The position numbers and the translations under genes are program-made. The notes beneath the pieces were generated by a model. The model did not search any database and was not told where the DNA came from. It saw nothing but the letters and a program-made list of their open reading frames with translations. Shown here piece by piece: positions 35,236 through 47,224 of a stretch of DNA of 64,000 nucleotides. The DNA is taken from positions 14,708,935-14,772,934 of the forward strand of contig NC_058338.1 of NCBI RefSeq assembly GCF_905475395.1, given 5' to 3'. Source of the stretch: Chrysoperla carnea (taxonomy: Eukaryota; Arthropoda; Insecta; Neuroptera; Chrysopidae). Numbering within the stretch: position 1 is the stretch's first letter; every line of letters begins with the position of its first letter.

Positions 35236-35722
35236 GATATAATTAAAGTAACAATTCATGTAAAAATAATACCGTTTAGCGCGTATCGCCTCTACTAAAT
35301 TTTATCAGTAAGTTGTTATCTGCATAATATGTGTGTGTGTATCTGAATATATGTCTACAATACGATCATGATTGACCACTGACTGCAGCCAGCCACAGAA
35401 CAGTAATTAATACTATGGCTGTTGGCTGTCATATTCAGGTGCTTGCTGTATGTTTATATGGCTGAATTCAAATGTCTACAGTCATTTATCTCTCCGATGC
35501 TTTAATAAATTGTATCATGGTAGAAAGTTATCGAATTCATTTAATAGAAAATCCATATTTAAAAGTATACAATTACAGCAAATGATTTTATATTGGATGT
35601 TAGATTGTCGCATCAGCTATAGGGGTATCAAAAAATTGAAGTAGTTGAATTGATGCAAATGAAACATGATGTTGGCGATTGTTAGGTAGATTTGAAACGT
35701 GGATAACTAACAGAAGTATTAC
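35236..35722. other. Gene-free interval
   Basis: No supported feature; the 64-codon frame at 35450-35644 has no domain support. Confidence 0.4.
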
Positions 35723-35934
35723 AACAAGTGAAATTTACAAAATGTAGAAAACCTTTGAGCAATTTTTCGAGTACGGAACCCTAAACTCGCACTTGAAACT
35801 TATCTAAGAACACTCCTCATTAGATTACTTTTCTTCAAACGAAACAAAAAAATCCAAATCGATGCAACAGATAGACACTGCGATGCCACAGTTAGACATA
35901 CAGACACACGGCTCTTTTTTTTGGGGGTTTAAAA
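35723..35934 (+). mobile_element. Family 2 interspersed repeat, internally deleted
   Basis: It has both ends (AACAAGTGAAATTTAC; TTTGGGGGTTTAAA) but lacks the first 350 or so internal bases, going directly to TTTTTCGAGTACGGAACCCT. It contains GCACTTGAAACTTATCTAAG and GCGATGCCACAG. Confidence 0.75.
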
Positions 35935-36128
35935 TATACAAACACAAAAAGCAATACCTTTCAGAAATAATAAACGGAAATTAGTAACTATGATCATCTA
36001 GCGACTCATCGAATTGAATAATATCTATATAAAGATAATTTTGTTGGCACCACGTTAGTAAAGTGTTGCCGTTATCCTGTATTGGCCAAGAATGCCACTT
36101 GCAAGGTTCCAAAATATTTCCAAGTTTG

Positions 36129-36634
36129 TTATACCATGCAAATATGTAATATGCCAAGGTATACTAAGTTTAGTCCCAAGTTTGTAACGCTTAAAAATAT
36201 TAATGCTATGAACAAAATTTTGGTATAGGTGTTTATAAAATCACCTAATTAATTCAAAAACAAAAAAAGATGTCAAGCTGATATTTTTACAGCGTACTCA
36301 GGACGTAAAAAGTGAGGTCGAGTTCGTAAATGAGCAACTTGATCAATTGGGTCTTGTCCCATGGGTCCGTAGAACCTATCTTGTAAACCGTTACAGATAG
36401 AACAAAAGTATAATGTAAAAAATCTTCCTTATCAAAAAATAAACAACTTTTGTTTGAAACATTTTTTCGTAAACATCACTGTTTACCCGTGAGAGCACAA
36501 ATTAGACGTAAATTGTATAGTATGTATTATATAGGGATATCAGTTACGTATGTGTAGCATGTATATATGTAATCAACACTGTCTATGCATGGTATTAAAA
36601 CAATTAACTCAGTCAATTGTTTGTTTTCACTTGT
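36129..36634 (-). mobile_element. Family 1 interspersed repeat, full-length copy
   Basis: Reads on the minus strand from AACAAGTGAAAACAAAC (at 36634) to GCATGGTATAA (at 36129). It has the terminal hairpin, ATACCATGCATAGACAGTG, AAACAGTGATGTTTACG and AACTTGGGACTAAACTTAG. The GACGGACGGAC block is deleted (the sequence goes from TGAATTAATTAGGTGATT to CAAAAACGAA-type sequence). Confidence 0.8.
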
Positions 36635-37802
36635 TTTTCTTAAAAGTTATCATCAACTTACTTTGGTTAAAATTTTATATTTTATAAAAAACAACTTTCA
36701 ACAAGCAGATGGGTGAATGTTGACTTTAATCGTATCCTGTAAATTTCGATGTCAAACTACAAAGCGAATATAAGCGATCACCGTGTATTAATTAATTACA
36801 TACATGATTAAAATATATACACACATTTCAACGACGGAACTATTCGAGTAAAGCACTCCCACAATGATGTGAGTATTTCGAAGGAAGGGGTTTTATACCC
36901 TTGATGTGTGTATATGTATGTAGAGATTACTGACCGCCTCTCTTGTGCTTATCTTGCCATCCTATGTTTTAGACTGTATAAAACATTGTCTCATATACAT
37001 ACATGTGACATACATATACTTTCTCACTAGAACGGAGCTGCCATGGCATTAGATAAATGATAATGATCTTGATGCCCAAATTAATTTTTATGATTTTATT
37101 TAATCCATATAGCTTCTCATATCATAGACCGTAAGCCCATAACGAAGCAAAATTTCCATGATTATTTTTACCCGCTGCCATTTTGAAGAAGATTTCGCTG
37201 TGTCCTCGAGTATGGAATTTATAGAAATCATTTTTTATGATATTTATTAATTTTTATGTGTTCTATTTTCACATTCCATTCGATATCTTTTAATACAGGC
37301 CTAGATTTTAATGGACCCCGACTGTTAAAGCCGGTTTGTAAACAACTGATGGATTTTTTTTTTAAATAGTCGGGTTATTTTAAGCAGTCGGGTTTTTCGA
37401 TTTTTTTATGTATTTTTTATTTTACACTATTAAGTTAGGATTTTCAAATACTTATTCAATGAAATCCTTAACTTAACATAGTTCACCTACTTTTTTTGTT
37501 TCCTTAATTTTGGCGTCTAGTTGTCGCCATATTGAATTTTCACCACAGGCACGTGAGCAACATAAGCCTGCGAGTACCACTACTTCAGTGACACTGGCAT
37601 GAAGAAAAATCTATTGACGTAAGGATTGTCAAAATCGGACCATGTGTTTGGTCTGTAGAGTGCCAAAACGGAACAAACATACATATATACATACATAGAC
37701 TGATAAATACATAACACTCTTTTTCGGCACGCAGTCGGGAAAAATTTGACAATTTTTTAAATCTTTTGCCATTTGCACATTTCCTGCTATTTTTACCGAC
37801 AA
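36635..37802. other. Gene-free interval
   Basis: No gene. The minus-strand frames at 37585-37857 and 37820-38038 run into family 2 repeat sequence. Sequence at 37305-37335 (ATTTTAATGGACCCCGACTG) resembles part of the old repeat at about 31815-31880 in reverse, but is too short to define. Confidence 0.4.
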
Positions 37803-38090
37803 AAAAAAGTGTTATAAGTTCAACTTGCCTTTGTATCTGTGTGCCTGATTGTGGCATCGTAGCTCCTAAAGGGATAAGCCCATTTTAATTTTTTTTGGTT
37901 GAAAGGTAATTTGATCGAGGGTGTTCTATCCGATATTAGGGTTCCGTACTCCATAACATCTACAAAAGAGGAGATGATCTTTAAACGGCTGAGTCTTGAA
38001 ATATAACTACGAACATTCTTGATCAAATTACCTTTCAAACAAAAACAAAAATCGGTTTATTCGTTTAGGAGCAACGATGCCATCAAATGA
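37803..38090. mobile_element. Two family 2 fragments in inverted orientation
   Basis: A minus-oriented piece (37803-37945: GTGTTATAAGTTCAACTTGC, GGCATCGTAGCTCCTAAAGG, TTCCGTACTCC) is followed 50 bases later by a plus-oriented piece (37995-38090: GAACATTCTTGATCAAATTA, TCGTTTAGGAGCAACGATGC). They form an interrupted palindrome around 37970. Confidence 0.75.
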
Positions 38091-39394
38091 ATCGACCAGA
38101 CCTCATTTTTGATGTGTTATATGCCAAAAGTTTGGTGATTATTCACGTATTTATTGCCATTACTTTTAAGCGTCAAAAAACTTTGATTTAAAAATATAGA
38201 ATTTCATTATCATCATTATGGACTAACGGTCTCATTACGTATGATGTAGTGGTTTCATTAACTAGATAGATGGTAACTCACTTAGTTTTTAATTGATTTT
38301 AATTTTTATTGAAGTAAATTTGTTGCTCGATAAAATAATTTAATTAATTGGTAGCAATAAATCATTTATTATATTGATTTTTAATTTTGAAAAAAATTTC
38401 AAAATGTAGTTCAATTTTAAACACTCACATGAGTTATAATTCGTTTAGCTAGAATTCGAAAAATTGTGTTTTCCAACACTGTTACCAGCTGTCCAATGAA
38501 ATCTGTTTTTGGTTGATATTTCGTTTTTTTAATCTTTACTCTTGAATTCAACTTTTTCTTGATGTGAATTGTCTCAGTTAGTATAACCATTTGAGTAAAA
38601 TTGAGAGCGTGGCTATATGCATTGAAAATATCTTACTTGTCACAAAGTTAAATGTACAAAACTCATCCACTATAATTATTTGCTATGATCATCGTGAATT
38701 CGTAGCTACCAAGCAAATGCATTGATTCGAAAGCGTTTTTTATTTAGTTCGAGATTGAATCTTAATCATTCTTATAGTTCGTTCAAAAATTTACTTTAAC
38801 ATCGTTTTTTATTCGGTTTCATTTCGTTTTGAATGACCTACACCTACCTAACCTACAATTTTTGTTAGCGAAAAATGCAAAACAATATGTTAAATATTTG
38901 TTAATATCTCATTGTATTTAAAAAAAAAGTTATACTTTAGAACAGTTATACAACAGAAAACAAGGAAATTGTATGCTTTTTAATAAATATAATAATACTG
39001 AAAGAATTGCTACATTGTTTTCACCGAAAGTGGACTTTTTTAGCATCTTCGGAACCGAAACTGAATAAAATCTGGTGCTTTTTAAGCAACAATAAAGACT
39101 ATAAATTTTTTTATATAAATGAACGGTATTGTTTTCAGAATGATTATGTCAACTGTTAGACCATTAAATTTTTTGTACGCAATTGGAATTAAAGCAGGAA
39201 GGAAAGTGCCGTGAAAATCTCGCCCAGGACTTCGATATTCGAAATAGTGGCTCTGACTTTATTACATAATTGATAAAGTAATATCAATTGTGTAATAATT
39301 TTTCTAAATGTTTTATGTCAGTTTCTACGACATATTCTATTTAAACGTTTAAAAACAAAAGTATCTATTTAACTTATTCTTTGACTTTATTATA
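38091..39394. other. Gene-free interval
   Basis: No supported feature. Confidence 0.4.
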
Positions 39395-39865
39395 CAGGCT
39401 AATTTTTTAAAAAGTTTCCACCCTCAAATGATCCTCATAAAAATAAACCTAATATTTTTCATTCAAATTATTTTTTCGAAAGTTGTCGGCTTTCAGAGGA
39501 AATGCGACTTGAAATTATGTCATTATTGCATTTAATCGAAAGAAATCAAGCTATCGAAAAACTATCGAAAAATGCTTTAGCTAAAAGTTGTCAAGAGCAA
39601 TAGAGGACATTCGCCTGTGTCCATGACTAATGACATATTTTTAAGTAGTATTTCTACCCAAAGCGAAGCGTTTTTTATAGGGATAAACTTTATAATTTAA
39701 AGTGTTATTCTATCTTTTACCGTTTAGAATCTAAAGTGCCTATTAAGGAAACCCGAAGAACTAGGTCCAATCTGATGTTAGAACATGATGTCCCCATCAA
39801 ACTCTACAACTTTTAACTACAAATCGAACTATTAGCCATTTTGGATTAAAATAACCCACCCAATT
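39395..39865 (+). mobile_element. Foldback element, copy lacking the left arm
   Basis: Contains the core (AAAGTTGTCGGCTTTCAGAG, AATGCGACTTGAAATTATG, ACATTCGCCTGTGTCCATG) and the right arm (TCTTTTACCGTTTAGAATCT, AGGTCCAATCTGATGTTAGA, CCATTTTGGATTAAAATAAC). The equivalent left arm of the copy at 2994 is replaced by unrelated sequence. Confidence 0.7.
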
Positions 39866-40439
39866 TTACAGTTTTTATTAAGTTCGCGCTTAGCTTACCT
39901 GTTTAGCATTCCTCCTAAGATCCCATCCGTGCAATTTTTGAGTTTTTTGATGTTCTATTTAGTCATCATACCGTTTCTATATGGATGGAAACTTTTTTAT
40001 AAAATCACTCTGTATATTTATATAAAGTATAAAGTTTGTCTGTCGATATTCCGTGTCTATTTTGAAGTTTACTTATTGCGAGTATTCCCAGTATACTTCG
40101 AAAGGAATATTATATTTTGGATAACATGTGATAATAAAGGTATAAAGTTAGTATTCCTTTTGTAGGTACCTAGGTAGGTATATATCGTTTAATCTTAGTT
40201 ATTCTTACCGCATGTTCGATTGTAAGAAAATGTTTGAAGTTATTCGTTATATCTACCTGGGTAGGTATCTAACATAGATATCATAACACATATTTCACCT
40301 TTTATGAAATGTTATCAAGAATTTTTGAATTATTTTAGTAATTTCATCATAAATTTTATTATTGTTTTTCTAAATCTGTTTTTATAAAAATATATACTTG
40401 AAAACAATTCTATATTTCACATGTTTTGTTTTATAAAAA
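39866..40439. other. Gene-free AT-rich interval
   Basis: No support for the 78-codon frame at 39929-40165, which is hydrophobic and low in complexity. GGTAGGTA repeats occur near 40168 and 40260. Confidence 0.4.
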
Positions 40440-40908
40440 ACTAGCTGTGAACTACCCGCTTTGCTGGGCAACATCCCCACTTGCACCCCTCCCTCCACAT
40501 TAGTTTTGTAATGTACACGTCATGCTCTTTTATTTGATACCCCACTTAGGTATATTTGTAAATATTCGATAATTCCTTCCCACTTTCTCGCTACACCTTT
40601 CTACCCTCCGAAGGTTAAAAGTAGATAAAAACAATAGATCTTTGAAGCTGGTTGTATATATCGTGTCAATATTTGAGCTTAATCGATGCACAACTTTTTT
40701 AGTTTTTGAAGCATATCCCTTTCAACCCCTATTTCAACCCCTTACTCTACTATAATATGGATGTATTATACATAAAAACTTTCCTCTTGAATCACTCTAT
40801 CTATTAAAAAAAACCGCATCAAAATCCCTTGCGTAGTTTCAAAGATTTAAGCGTACATAGGGACATAGGGACAGAAAAAGCGACTTTGTTTTATAATATG
40901 TAGTGATT
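40440..40908 (+). mobile_element. LINE-like 3' remnant
   Basis: Starts ACTAGCTGTGAACTACCCGC followed by TTTGCTGGGCAAC, and ends with GCGTACATAGGGACATAGGG, ACAGAAAAAGCGACTTTG and TATGTAGTGAT. This start/end style is widespread among insect non-LTR retrotransposon tails. No open reading frame remains. Confidence 0.6.
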
Positions 40909-40925
40909 ATATTTATCAATTTCAA

Positions 40926-41170
40926 CCCTAGTAGTTCGGTTGGCTAAGGCATAACCAATTCCGTACGCGGTATGCCTAGGATGCGGTTTCCTCCACCAAA
41001 ACAAAAATTAATTTAATTAATGATTGTGATCAACTGGTGTGTAGTGCATGCTATATGCATGAAGTAGGTCTACTCAGCTTCTCAAAATATTTCAGGAGCT
41101 AATACATGAAATTATCAGCAGAAAAGATAATGGGTCCTGTGGCCTAAGTGTGACCTACTTTCACCTAATT
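40926..41170 (+). mobile_element. tRNA-derived SINE, copy 3
   Basis: The head is CCTAGTAGTTCGGTTGGCTA (A-box-like), with a degenerate B-box GCGGTTTCCTCC about 45 bases later. The body is shared with copy 1: AATGATTGTGATCAACTGGT, GTCTACTCAGCTTCTC, GAGCTAATACATGAAATTAT, GGCCTAAGTGTGACC. It keeps the A-to-B box spacing that copy 1 has lost. Confidence 0.78.
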
Positions 41171-41324
41171 AGGAAGTTCCAAATGCCAAAAAATTATTTT
41201 ATATTGACATGATTTGATAGTAGCAAGAAAAACCGGTATGTTCTAAAAACTACTAGCGGGAGTGTAGTGGAACACCGGGTTGGTACTATGTTCTTGATTA
41301 CAAATTAATTGGCATTTGTTGATT

Positions 41325-42392
41325 TTGATCAAAAATTTGAAAAGTATGACCCAAGTTTAGTAGGATTACATACTTAGTTTATCAAAATTGGATAAACTAA
41401 TTTTTTTGATAACACAAGCAAATTTGATCCGATCTTATTGGAATTTTTTTTGAAACCCACTCATTTTGGGCCATTATTTTCAGCTGTGATATCAATTTTT
41501 CGTTAGCTATCACCTTGGTGCTTAATTCCGGGACCAGGACTCCACATACATGAAATCTATTAGAGCTAGGTTAATTTTGATCACAAAAATGAAAAGTATG
41601 ACCCAAATTTAGTAGGATTACATATTTTGTTTATCAAAATTGGATAAAATTTGGATGTGATCGAGCAAAATTAAATTTTTTGGATTCTGATGACGTCATA
41701 AAGTTAAAAAATTCGATTTTGTTGATAACACAGGCAAATTTGATCCGATCTTATTGGAATTTTTTTTGAAACCCACTCATTTTGGGCCATTCTTTTCAGC
41801 TGTGATATTAATTTTTCGTTAGCTATCACCTTTGTGCTTAATTCCGGGACCAGGACACCACATTCATGAAATCTATTAGAGCTAGGTTAATTTTGATCAC
41901 AAATATGAAAAGTATGACCCAAATTTAGTAGGATTACATATTTTGTTTATCAAAATTGGATAAACTTTGGATGTGATAGAGCAAAATGAAATATTTTGGA
42001 TTCTGATGACGTCATAAAGTTTAAAAATTCAATTTTTTTTGATAACACAGGCAAATTTGATCCGATCTTATTAGAATTTTTTTGAAATCCACTAATTTTG
42101 GGTCATTCTTTTCAGTTGTGATGTCAATTTTTCACTAGCTATCACTTATGTGCTTTATCCCTGTACCAGGACTCTATATTCTTGAAACCCGTTTGAGCTA
42201 GGTTAATTTTGATCACAAATTTGAAATGTATGACCCAAATTTAATAGGATTACGTACTTGGTTCATCAAAATTGGATAAAATTTGGATGTGATAGAGCAA
42301 AATTAATTTTTTTGGATTCTGGTGACGTCATAAAGTTAAAAAATTCGATTTTTTTGAGAGCACAGCCAAATTTGATCCAATCTTATTAAGTA
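41325..42392 (+). repeat. Satellite-like tandem array C, about 316 bp unit
   Basis: Three complete units and part-units in the orientation of array A. The CCACAT/CTATAT landmark falls at 41542, 41858 and 42174, spacings exactly 316 and 316. TGACGTCATAAAG recurs in units at about 41691 and 42005; the last unit has GGTGACGTCATAAAG. The array stops abruptly at TTATTAAGTACTTGCC (42385). Confidence 0.92.
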
Positions 42393-42823
42393 CTTGCCAG
42401 CGGCGCTATGTATCCTCGTGTGATTATTATGTACCGTATTAAGTTTTCTTTTGGGTATAATTAGTTCATAAATGTCATATATAAAATATCAGCGAATGTA
42501 TGTAATAAAGTAAGATCATTCGAATGAGAGATAAGAGAAGAACAAATTAGAGTATATAATCCTTGTATTTGTATTACTTTTATGCTGAACAATAAAATTT
42601 TTTTTCTATTTAATCTTATATTTATCCGCTCTAATATTATTTTAAGTTTTACATGCTGCAGTCCTTGAATAAAACAAAAAATGGTCATTCTGCATGAGAA
42701 ATAGAGGTTATAATTTTTTAATATCTTATATCATATTATCATAACGAAACAGGTACATTTTCGAGAAATTCAGAAGAGTTTAGAAAAAACACAAAAGTGA
42801 GCTTTGTAGATTCTAGGGTGATA
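42393..42823. other. Gene-free interval
   Basis: No supported feature; the 75-codon minus frame is low complexity. Confidence 0.4.
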
Positions 42824-43145
42824 CAGTAGAACCTCGATAAGTTAAAGTTCAAGGGAAACACAAAATATTTTAAGTTATAGAGGTTTTAAGTTATCAAGGG
42901 TCTATGTCAGGTAAAGGTTAATATAGAGGTATGTACATGTTTCTATGTACCCTAGTTAATATAGAGGTATGTACATGTTTCTATGTAGTTACTGAGGGCC
43001 TATACAGAGATTATTTATTTAAGTTATAGAGGTTGCGTATTTTAAGTTATAGAGGTTTTGGGCTCTGATGGGAAGGGAACATAGTATTTTTTGAAGTAAC
43101 AGAGGTTTTTATGTTACCGAGGTTTAAGTTATCGAGGTTCTACTG
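42824..43145. mobile_element. pogo/Tigger-like MITE (322 bp)
   Basis: Begins CAGTAGAACCTCGATAAGTT and ends with the inverse AGTTATCGAGGTTCTACTG, with TA on both sides (42822-42823, 43146-43147). The word AAGTTATAGAGGTT repeats several times inside. A 47-base internal tandem duplication (GTTAATATAGAGGTATGTAC at about 42917 and 42956) lies near the middle. Non-coding. Confidence 0.85.
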
Positions 43146-43147
43146 TA

Positions 43148-43960
43148 TTATAATAAGTCAATCTAGTCCATTTTACGATTAGATTGTTAATAAGATTAAC
43201 ATATTGCCTGAAATCACTCTGAAGCACAGTGACCAAAATACGAAAATTTAAGTAATTCATTCCAAAATTGAATCGCAGAGGAACGCTGTAAAAACTAAAA
43301 TAGCTGTAGAAATAAGTAAAAAATATGCAATGAGATATAAAATATCCTTCTTTTTGGGATGGTTGATTTCAGTACTTAATTTTTTTTTTTTTGCAAATTT
43401 GCTCCAACATTAAAACATGTAGTATTTCTTTAGATGTAGAAGCTTATTTGACACATTTATTATACAAAAATCTTGTAAATAAAACAAAAATAAAAAAATT
43501 CTGGGAAAATGATATACAGAAAACCTGTGTACACCGCGAAACAAATGTATCTAATTGTTTAAAAAACAAGACAAAACCTAATTAACATAATTTAACATTT
43601 CAAAATGTATTCGTTTTTGCATATACAAACAGATTAAAATATGAAACACAACACTTTGATAATTAACATTTTCAAAATTGTAGTCATTATAACAATTTCC
43701 AACCCATGTTGTATCTCGTCAGGCTCACTAAAAAACTACTCCCAAGTATTCAACCCCAAGCCATGTATTATTGTCCGTCTACTTTGTACCTTAATCATTA
43801 TTATCCTCATTCTGCTTAGAATACATTGAATTAAATGTTTTTACATGCTTTGTGAGGGGCAAATTCGAACGATTTTCGACTATCATCCAATTCAGGTATT
43901 ATTATTCATTTGAGTTCTTTTTCATTATTATATGATTTGCATTTTCAAAAAATTAAATTT
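43148..43960. other. Gene-free interval
   Basis: No well-supported gene. A 62-codon frame at 43641-43829 has a hydrophobic start and a hydrophobic end, but composition alone could produce this. Confidence 0.4.
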
Positions 43961-44482
43961 AACAAGTGAAAACAAACAATTGACTGAGTTAATTGTTGAA
44001 ATACCATGCATAAATAGTGTTGATTACTCTATCACATTGCACATACATATTCAATTTATATAATACATTATATACAATTTACGCACCCTCACGGGTAAAC
44101 AGTGATGTTTACGAAAAAATGTTTCAAACAAAATTGTTTATTTTTTGATAAGGAACATTTTTTACATTTAAACTTTTGTTCTATCTCTAACGGTTTACAA
44201 GATGGGCCCTACGGACCCATAGTCAAGACCCAATTGACCTATGTTGCTCATTCGACCTCACTTTTTACGTTCTGAGTACGCTGTAAAAATTTCAGCTTGA
44301 TATTTCTTTTCGTTTTTGAGTTATCGTGCCCACAGACGGACAGACGGACAACCAGAAATGGACTAATTAGGTGATTTTATGAACACCTATACCAAAATTT
44401 TGTTCATAGCATCAATATTTTTAAGCGTCACAAACTTGGGACTAAACTTAGTATACCTTGCATATATGTATGCATGGTATAA
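43961..44482 (+). mobile_element. Family 1 interspersed repeat, full-length copy
   Basis: Runs AACAAGTGAAAACAAAC to GCATGGTATAA. The 12-base inverted pair ATACCATGCATA (44001) / TATGCATGGTAT (44469) is perfect here too. GACGGACAGACGGACAACC and AACTTGGGACTAAACTTAG are intact. Confidence 0.82.
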
Positions 44483-44967
44483 AAAACAAAAAACTCGACC
44501 TCGTTAAATAAAAATTGAAAAGAAAAAAGTTCAGTAGTTTACATAGCGACTTTTACAGTCGGGATTCATATTTCAATAGTTTGGTTATGAAGTTCTTAAT
44601 GCCTGTGATTGATTCATTTTGTACGAATTTGTATTCTTATCTGTGTATGCAGATCCAGGTATCATTTGATTACTTCCAAGATATCCATGGTGATATGATG
44701 TCTCCTCATGATAGTTTACTGATGATTTTTTCAATATTTTATCTGCATCATATCAAGAGTTGTCTCTGTTAAGCATGCTATTTTTATCAGAATCGCTGTT
44801 CTTACTGGTTTTTGCACTGCCGAATGTTAACTTTTTAAACTAAAAATTTCTTGAAACGGGAAAAATGGAATTAAAAAGACGCGGCTATAGCGAAGGTCTC
44901 CAAATAAATTTTTACAGTTATTACTTGTAATGTCATCAGGTTATAGTATACGATAAATTTCTTGCTG
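44483..44967. other. Gene-free interval
   Basis: An 85-codon plus frame at 44515-44772 has no signal peptide, no domain I can name and no paralogue here, so I do not call it. Confidence 0.4.
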
Positions 44968-45110
44968 CGGTTTTTCCGACCGACTGTTTAAAAATGACAT
45001 TATCATGCTCATTTGAAAACGTACTATTTTCGAAACAAGTCGCGGAGAGAAAGCTTGTTAGGCTCGCCAAAATGAAGCCACTCACGAAGTTTTTAAAAAG
45101 TATTAATCAA
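44968..45110 (+). repeat. Dispersed repeat, copy 2
   Basis: TTGCTGCGGTTTTTCC, then ATTATCATGCTCATTTGAAA, then GTTAGGCTCGCCAAAATGAA and GCCACTCACGAAGTTT parallel 35070-35235. This explains the open frame at 44994-45185, which is therefore unlikely to be a gene. Confidence 0.55.
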
Positions 45111-45429
45111 TTTACAGAATGTGTGCTGTCCTACGCACTAATGAAACTTTTCTTCTTTTTGGAAAGAAAACCTGCAAGCTTATAAAATTATTTTTTGTGT
45201 CCGAAAAAAAAACCTTTTTTTAAAACCCCTTCAAATGAGAACAAATTAAATGAAAGAGTTATTTTCCTATTTACTTATTGTTTTTGAATGTGGTACCCAT
45301 TACTAATATATTTCAACTCTATATAACTGAAAGAAATCATTAAAACTCAGAAAGTTTAGTCTTAAAATATACAAAAGGAAACATTTAAATACTATTCGTT
45401 TTATTCAGAGAAAATATACTCAGGATGGT

Positions 45430-45580
45430 TCAGTGAAACTGGTATACATTTGGTTTCGTAGAAATTTCTATATTTTATTCTACCTGGTAAAGAAAGTATC
45501 AGCATAAAGGTATATACATTGAAATGAAACTGATCTACATTTTGTTTCTTAGGAGTTTCTATTTTAGGAACCTGGTGATG
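45430..45580. repeat. Short imperfect direct repeat
   Basis: GAAACTGGTATACATTTGGT...TTTCTATATTTTATTCTACC and GAAACTGATCTACATTTTGT...TTTCTATTTTAGGAACC are two copies about 90-95 bases apart. Confidence 0.6.
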
Positions 45581-45654
45581 CAATTTTATATTCACAAATT
45601 TGTTTGGCATTCAATTAGGTAAGCCGATTTTCGCAGAAATGTTTTAAATAAGAA

Positions 45655-45920
45655 ATGTAAGTTTTCTTATGAGGATCAACTTTCTAATTTAAAGTGTCAT
45701 TCTATCTCTTACCTCTAGGATTTAAATTGACTATTAAAGCAACCCGGAGAACGAAGTGCCATCTGATGTGCCACATGATGTCTCCCATCAAGTTCTGTAA
45801 CTTTTGTTTAGGGTATTTTTTGATTGGTTAACTATACAGAATGTTCGATTCACATCTAGGCATATAAATATCACGAGTATGAACATTCTGTATAACCATA
45901 ATATATTAAAATGGTTCACC
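45655..45920 (+). mobile_element. Foldback-element arm, fragment
   Basis: TTATGAGGATCAACTTTC, CTATCTCTTACC, GCCATCTGATGTGCCACAT, GTTCTGTAACTTTTGT and TTGATTGGTTAACTA match the right arm of the element at 2994-3692. An inner short palindrome (ACAGAATGTTCGATT / ATGAACATTCTGTATA) is present only in this copy. Confidence 0.65.
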
Positions 45921-47224
45921 CTATACATAAAAATATACAGAAAACATATAATTATTTAATCCTTTCTCCTTTTTATAAAACATAAGTATTTATTCTTGTA
46001 AAACCATTGTTTGGTTTTAAGTTGGTGTGGTGTGTTGGTTCAGGTTTACTTGTCTACTACCCTTAGTGTTTACAATAATAATATATTCATTTACTTAAGG
46101 GGGATAGAGTTAAGATTGTGAAATGTGGTATTCTTGATAAATTCAACTGCTGTTATCCAAGGAATTATACAGCTAATGTCAAGAGTGTTTGAAATTATTT
46201 AATTATGCAACGAGTTTAACAAAACGATTTAATTTCATGTTTTCTCAGAATAAGCAACAAAAATAGAAAATTATTAAAAAAAATTAAATTAAAAAAATTA
46301 GATTAGATAGTCCCGATAGTCGGGTTGTAAAAGTGGGAATGCAAACTGTTGTTATCAAATAAAATTCAGTGCGGCTATAAGCCATAAATCACGAAATATC
46401 GAATCAATTATTTTAATTTGTTTTGACGCGAATAAAATATTAACAGTCAAGTCTGAAAAAACAATCAGTTATTGCCTAAAGTATTGTAAGGTAGATAATT
46501 TTATTATTCCATTTATTTAGATTTGTATTAGATTCAAAAATCGGATTGCAATACCTGTTTTTTTGCTTCAAATTTTTTACCTCAAAGTTACTATTAGTCT
46601 ATTGCTTATATAGAAAGGAACTGCGTCGTTCACAGGTTTTTCTGGCAGGAATCGTTCAATCGGTTATTAAAGAAGAACAAAAAACGCGGAGTGCTATTGA
46701 ATGAGAGAGTGAAAATTGGAGAGTCAAATTGTACATCGGATTAGTATTTTTTTTAAATTAAAAAAAATGTTTTCTTACCAAAATAATTGAAACAAAGGGG
46801 GAAAAAATGAAAAATTTTCATTTCATTGCCATTTCAACCTATTATTTGCATTGATGGGATAAAATGCCCAAGCGTGAGTCCAGCGTTTACGTATTTAGGA
46901 AATTATTATAAATATTATAGTGAGCACGGTTTTACAGATTAAGTTAGTCAAGTAATGCGTTTGACATTCCAAAAGTTTCATTTTAGGTAAAATTCTTGAA
47001 TATTTTTACTTTAAATTAATTCGAATTTGTAAAATCTAATTACATATTTTGAAAGACACGAAAATCTGGAAAATTTTTTGCATTAACTACTTCTTTTATT
47101 TTTGGTAGAGTATCCTAATTTGTTTTTTAATTGCCTCAATTTTGATAACCCCGTCTGTTAGCCTTAACAAATCACTTGTAGATTTGAATCATTACTTAAA
47201 ATAATTTAGTTTACTAGGGAAAAA
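45921..47224. other. Gene-free interval upstream of the first secreted-protein gene
   Basis: I find no exon or repeat. This is the presumed 5' flank of the gene at 47225, but no convincing TATA box or initiator stands out. Confidence 0.4.

Noticed and set aside
43641..43829. 62-codon frame with signal-peptide-like start
   Set aside because: Tempting next to the secreted-gene cluster, but it is followed by another hydrophobic stretch instead of a mature domain, and hydrophobic frames are common in this AT-rich DNA.
44515..44772. 85-codon plus frame
   Set aside because: No leader, domain or paralogue; directly follows a family 1 repeat.
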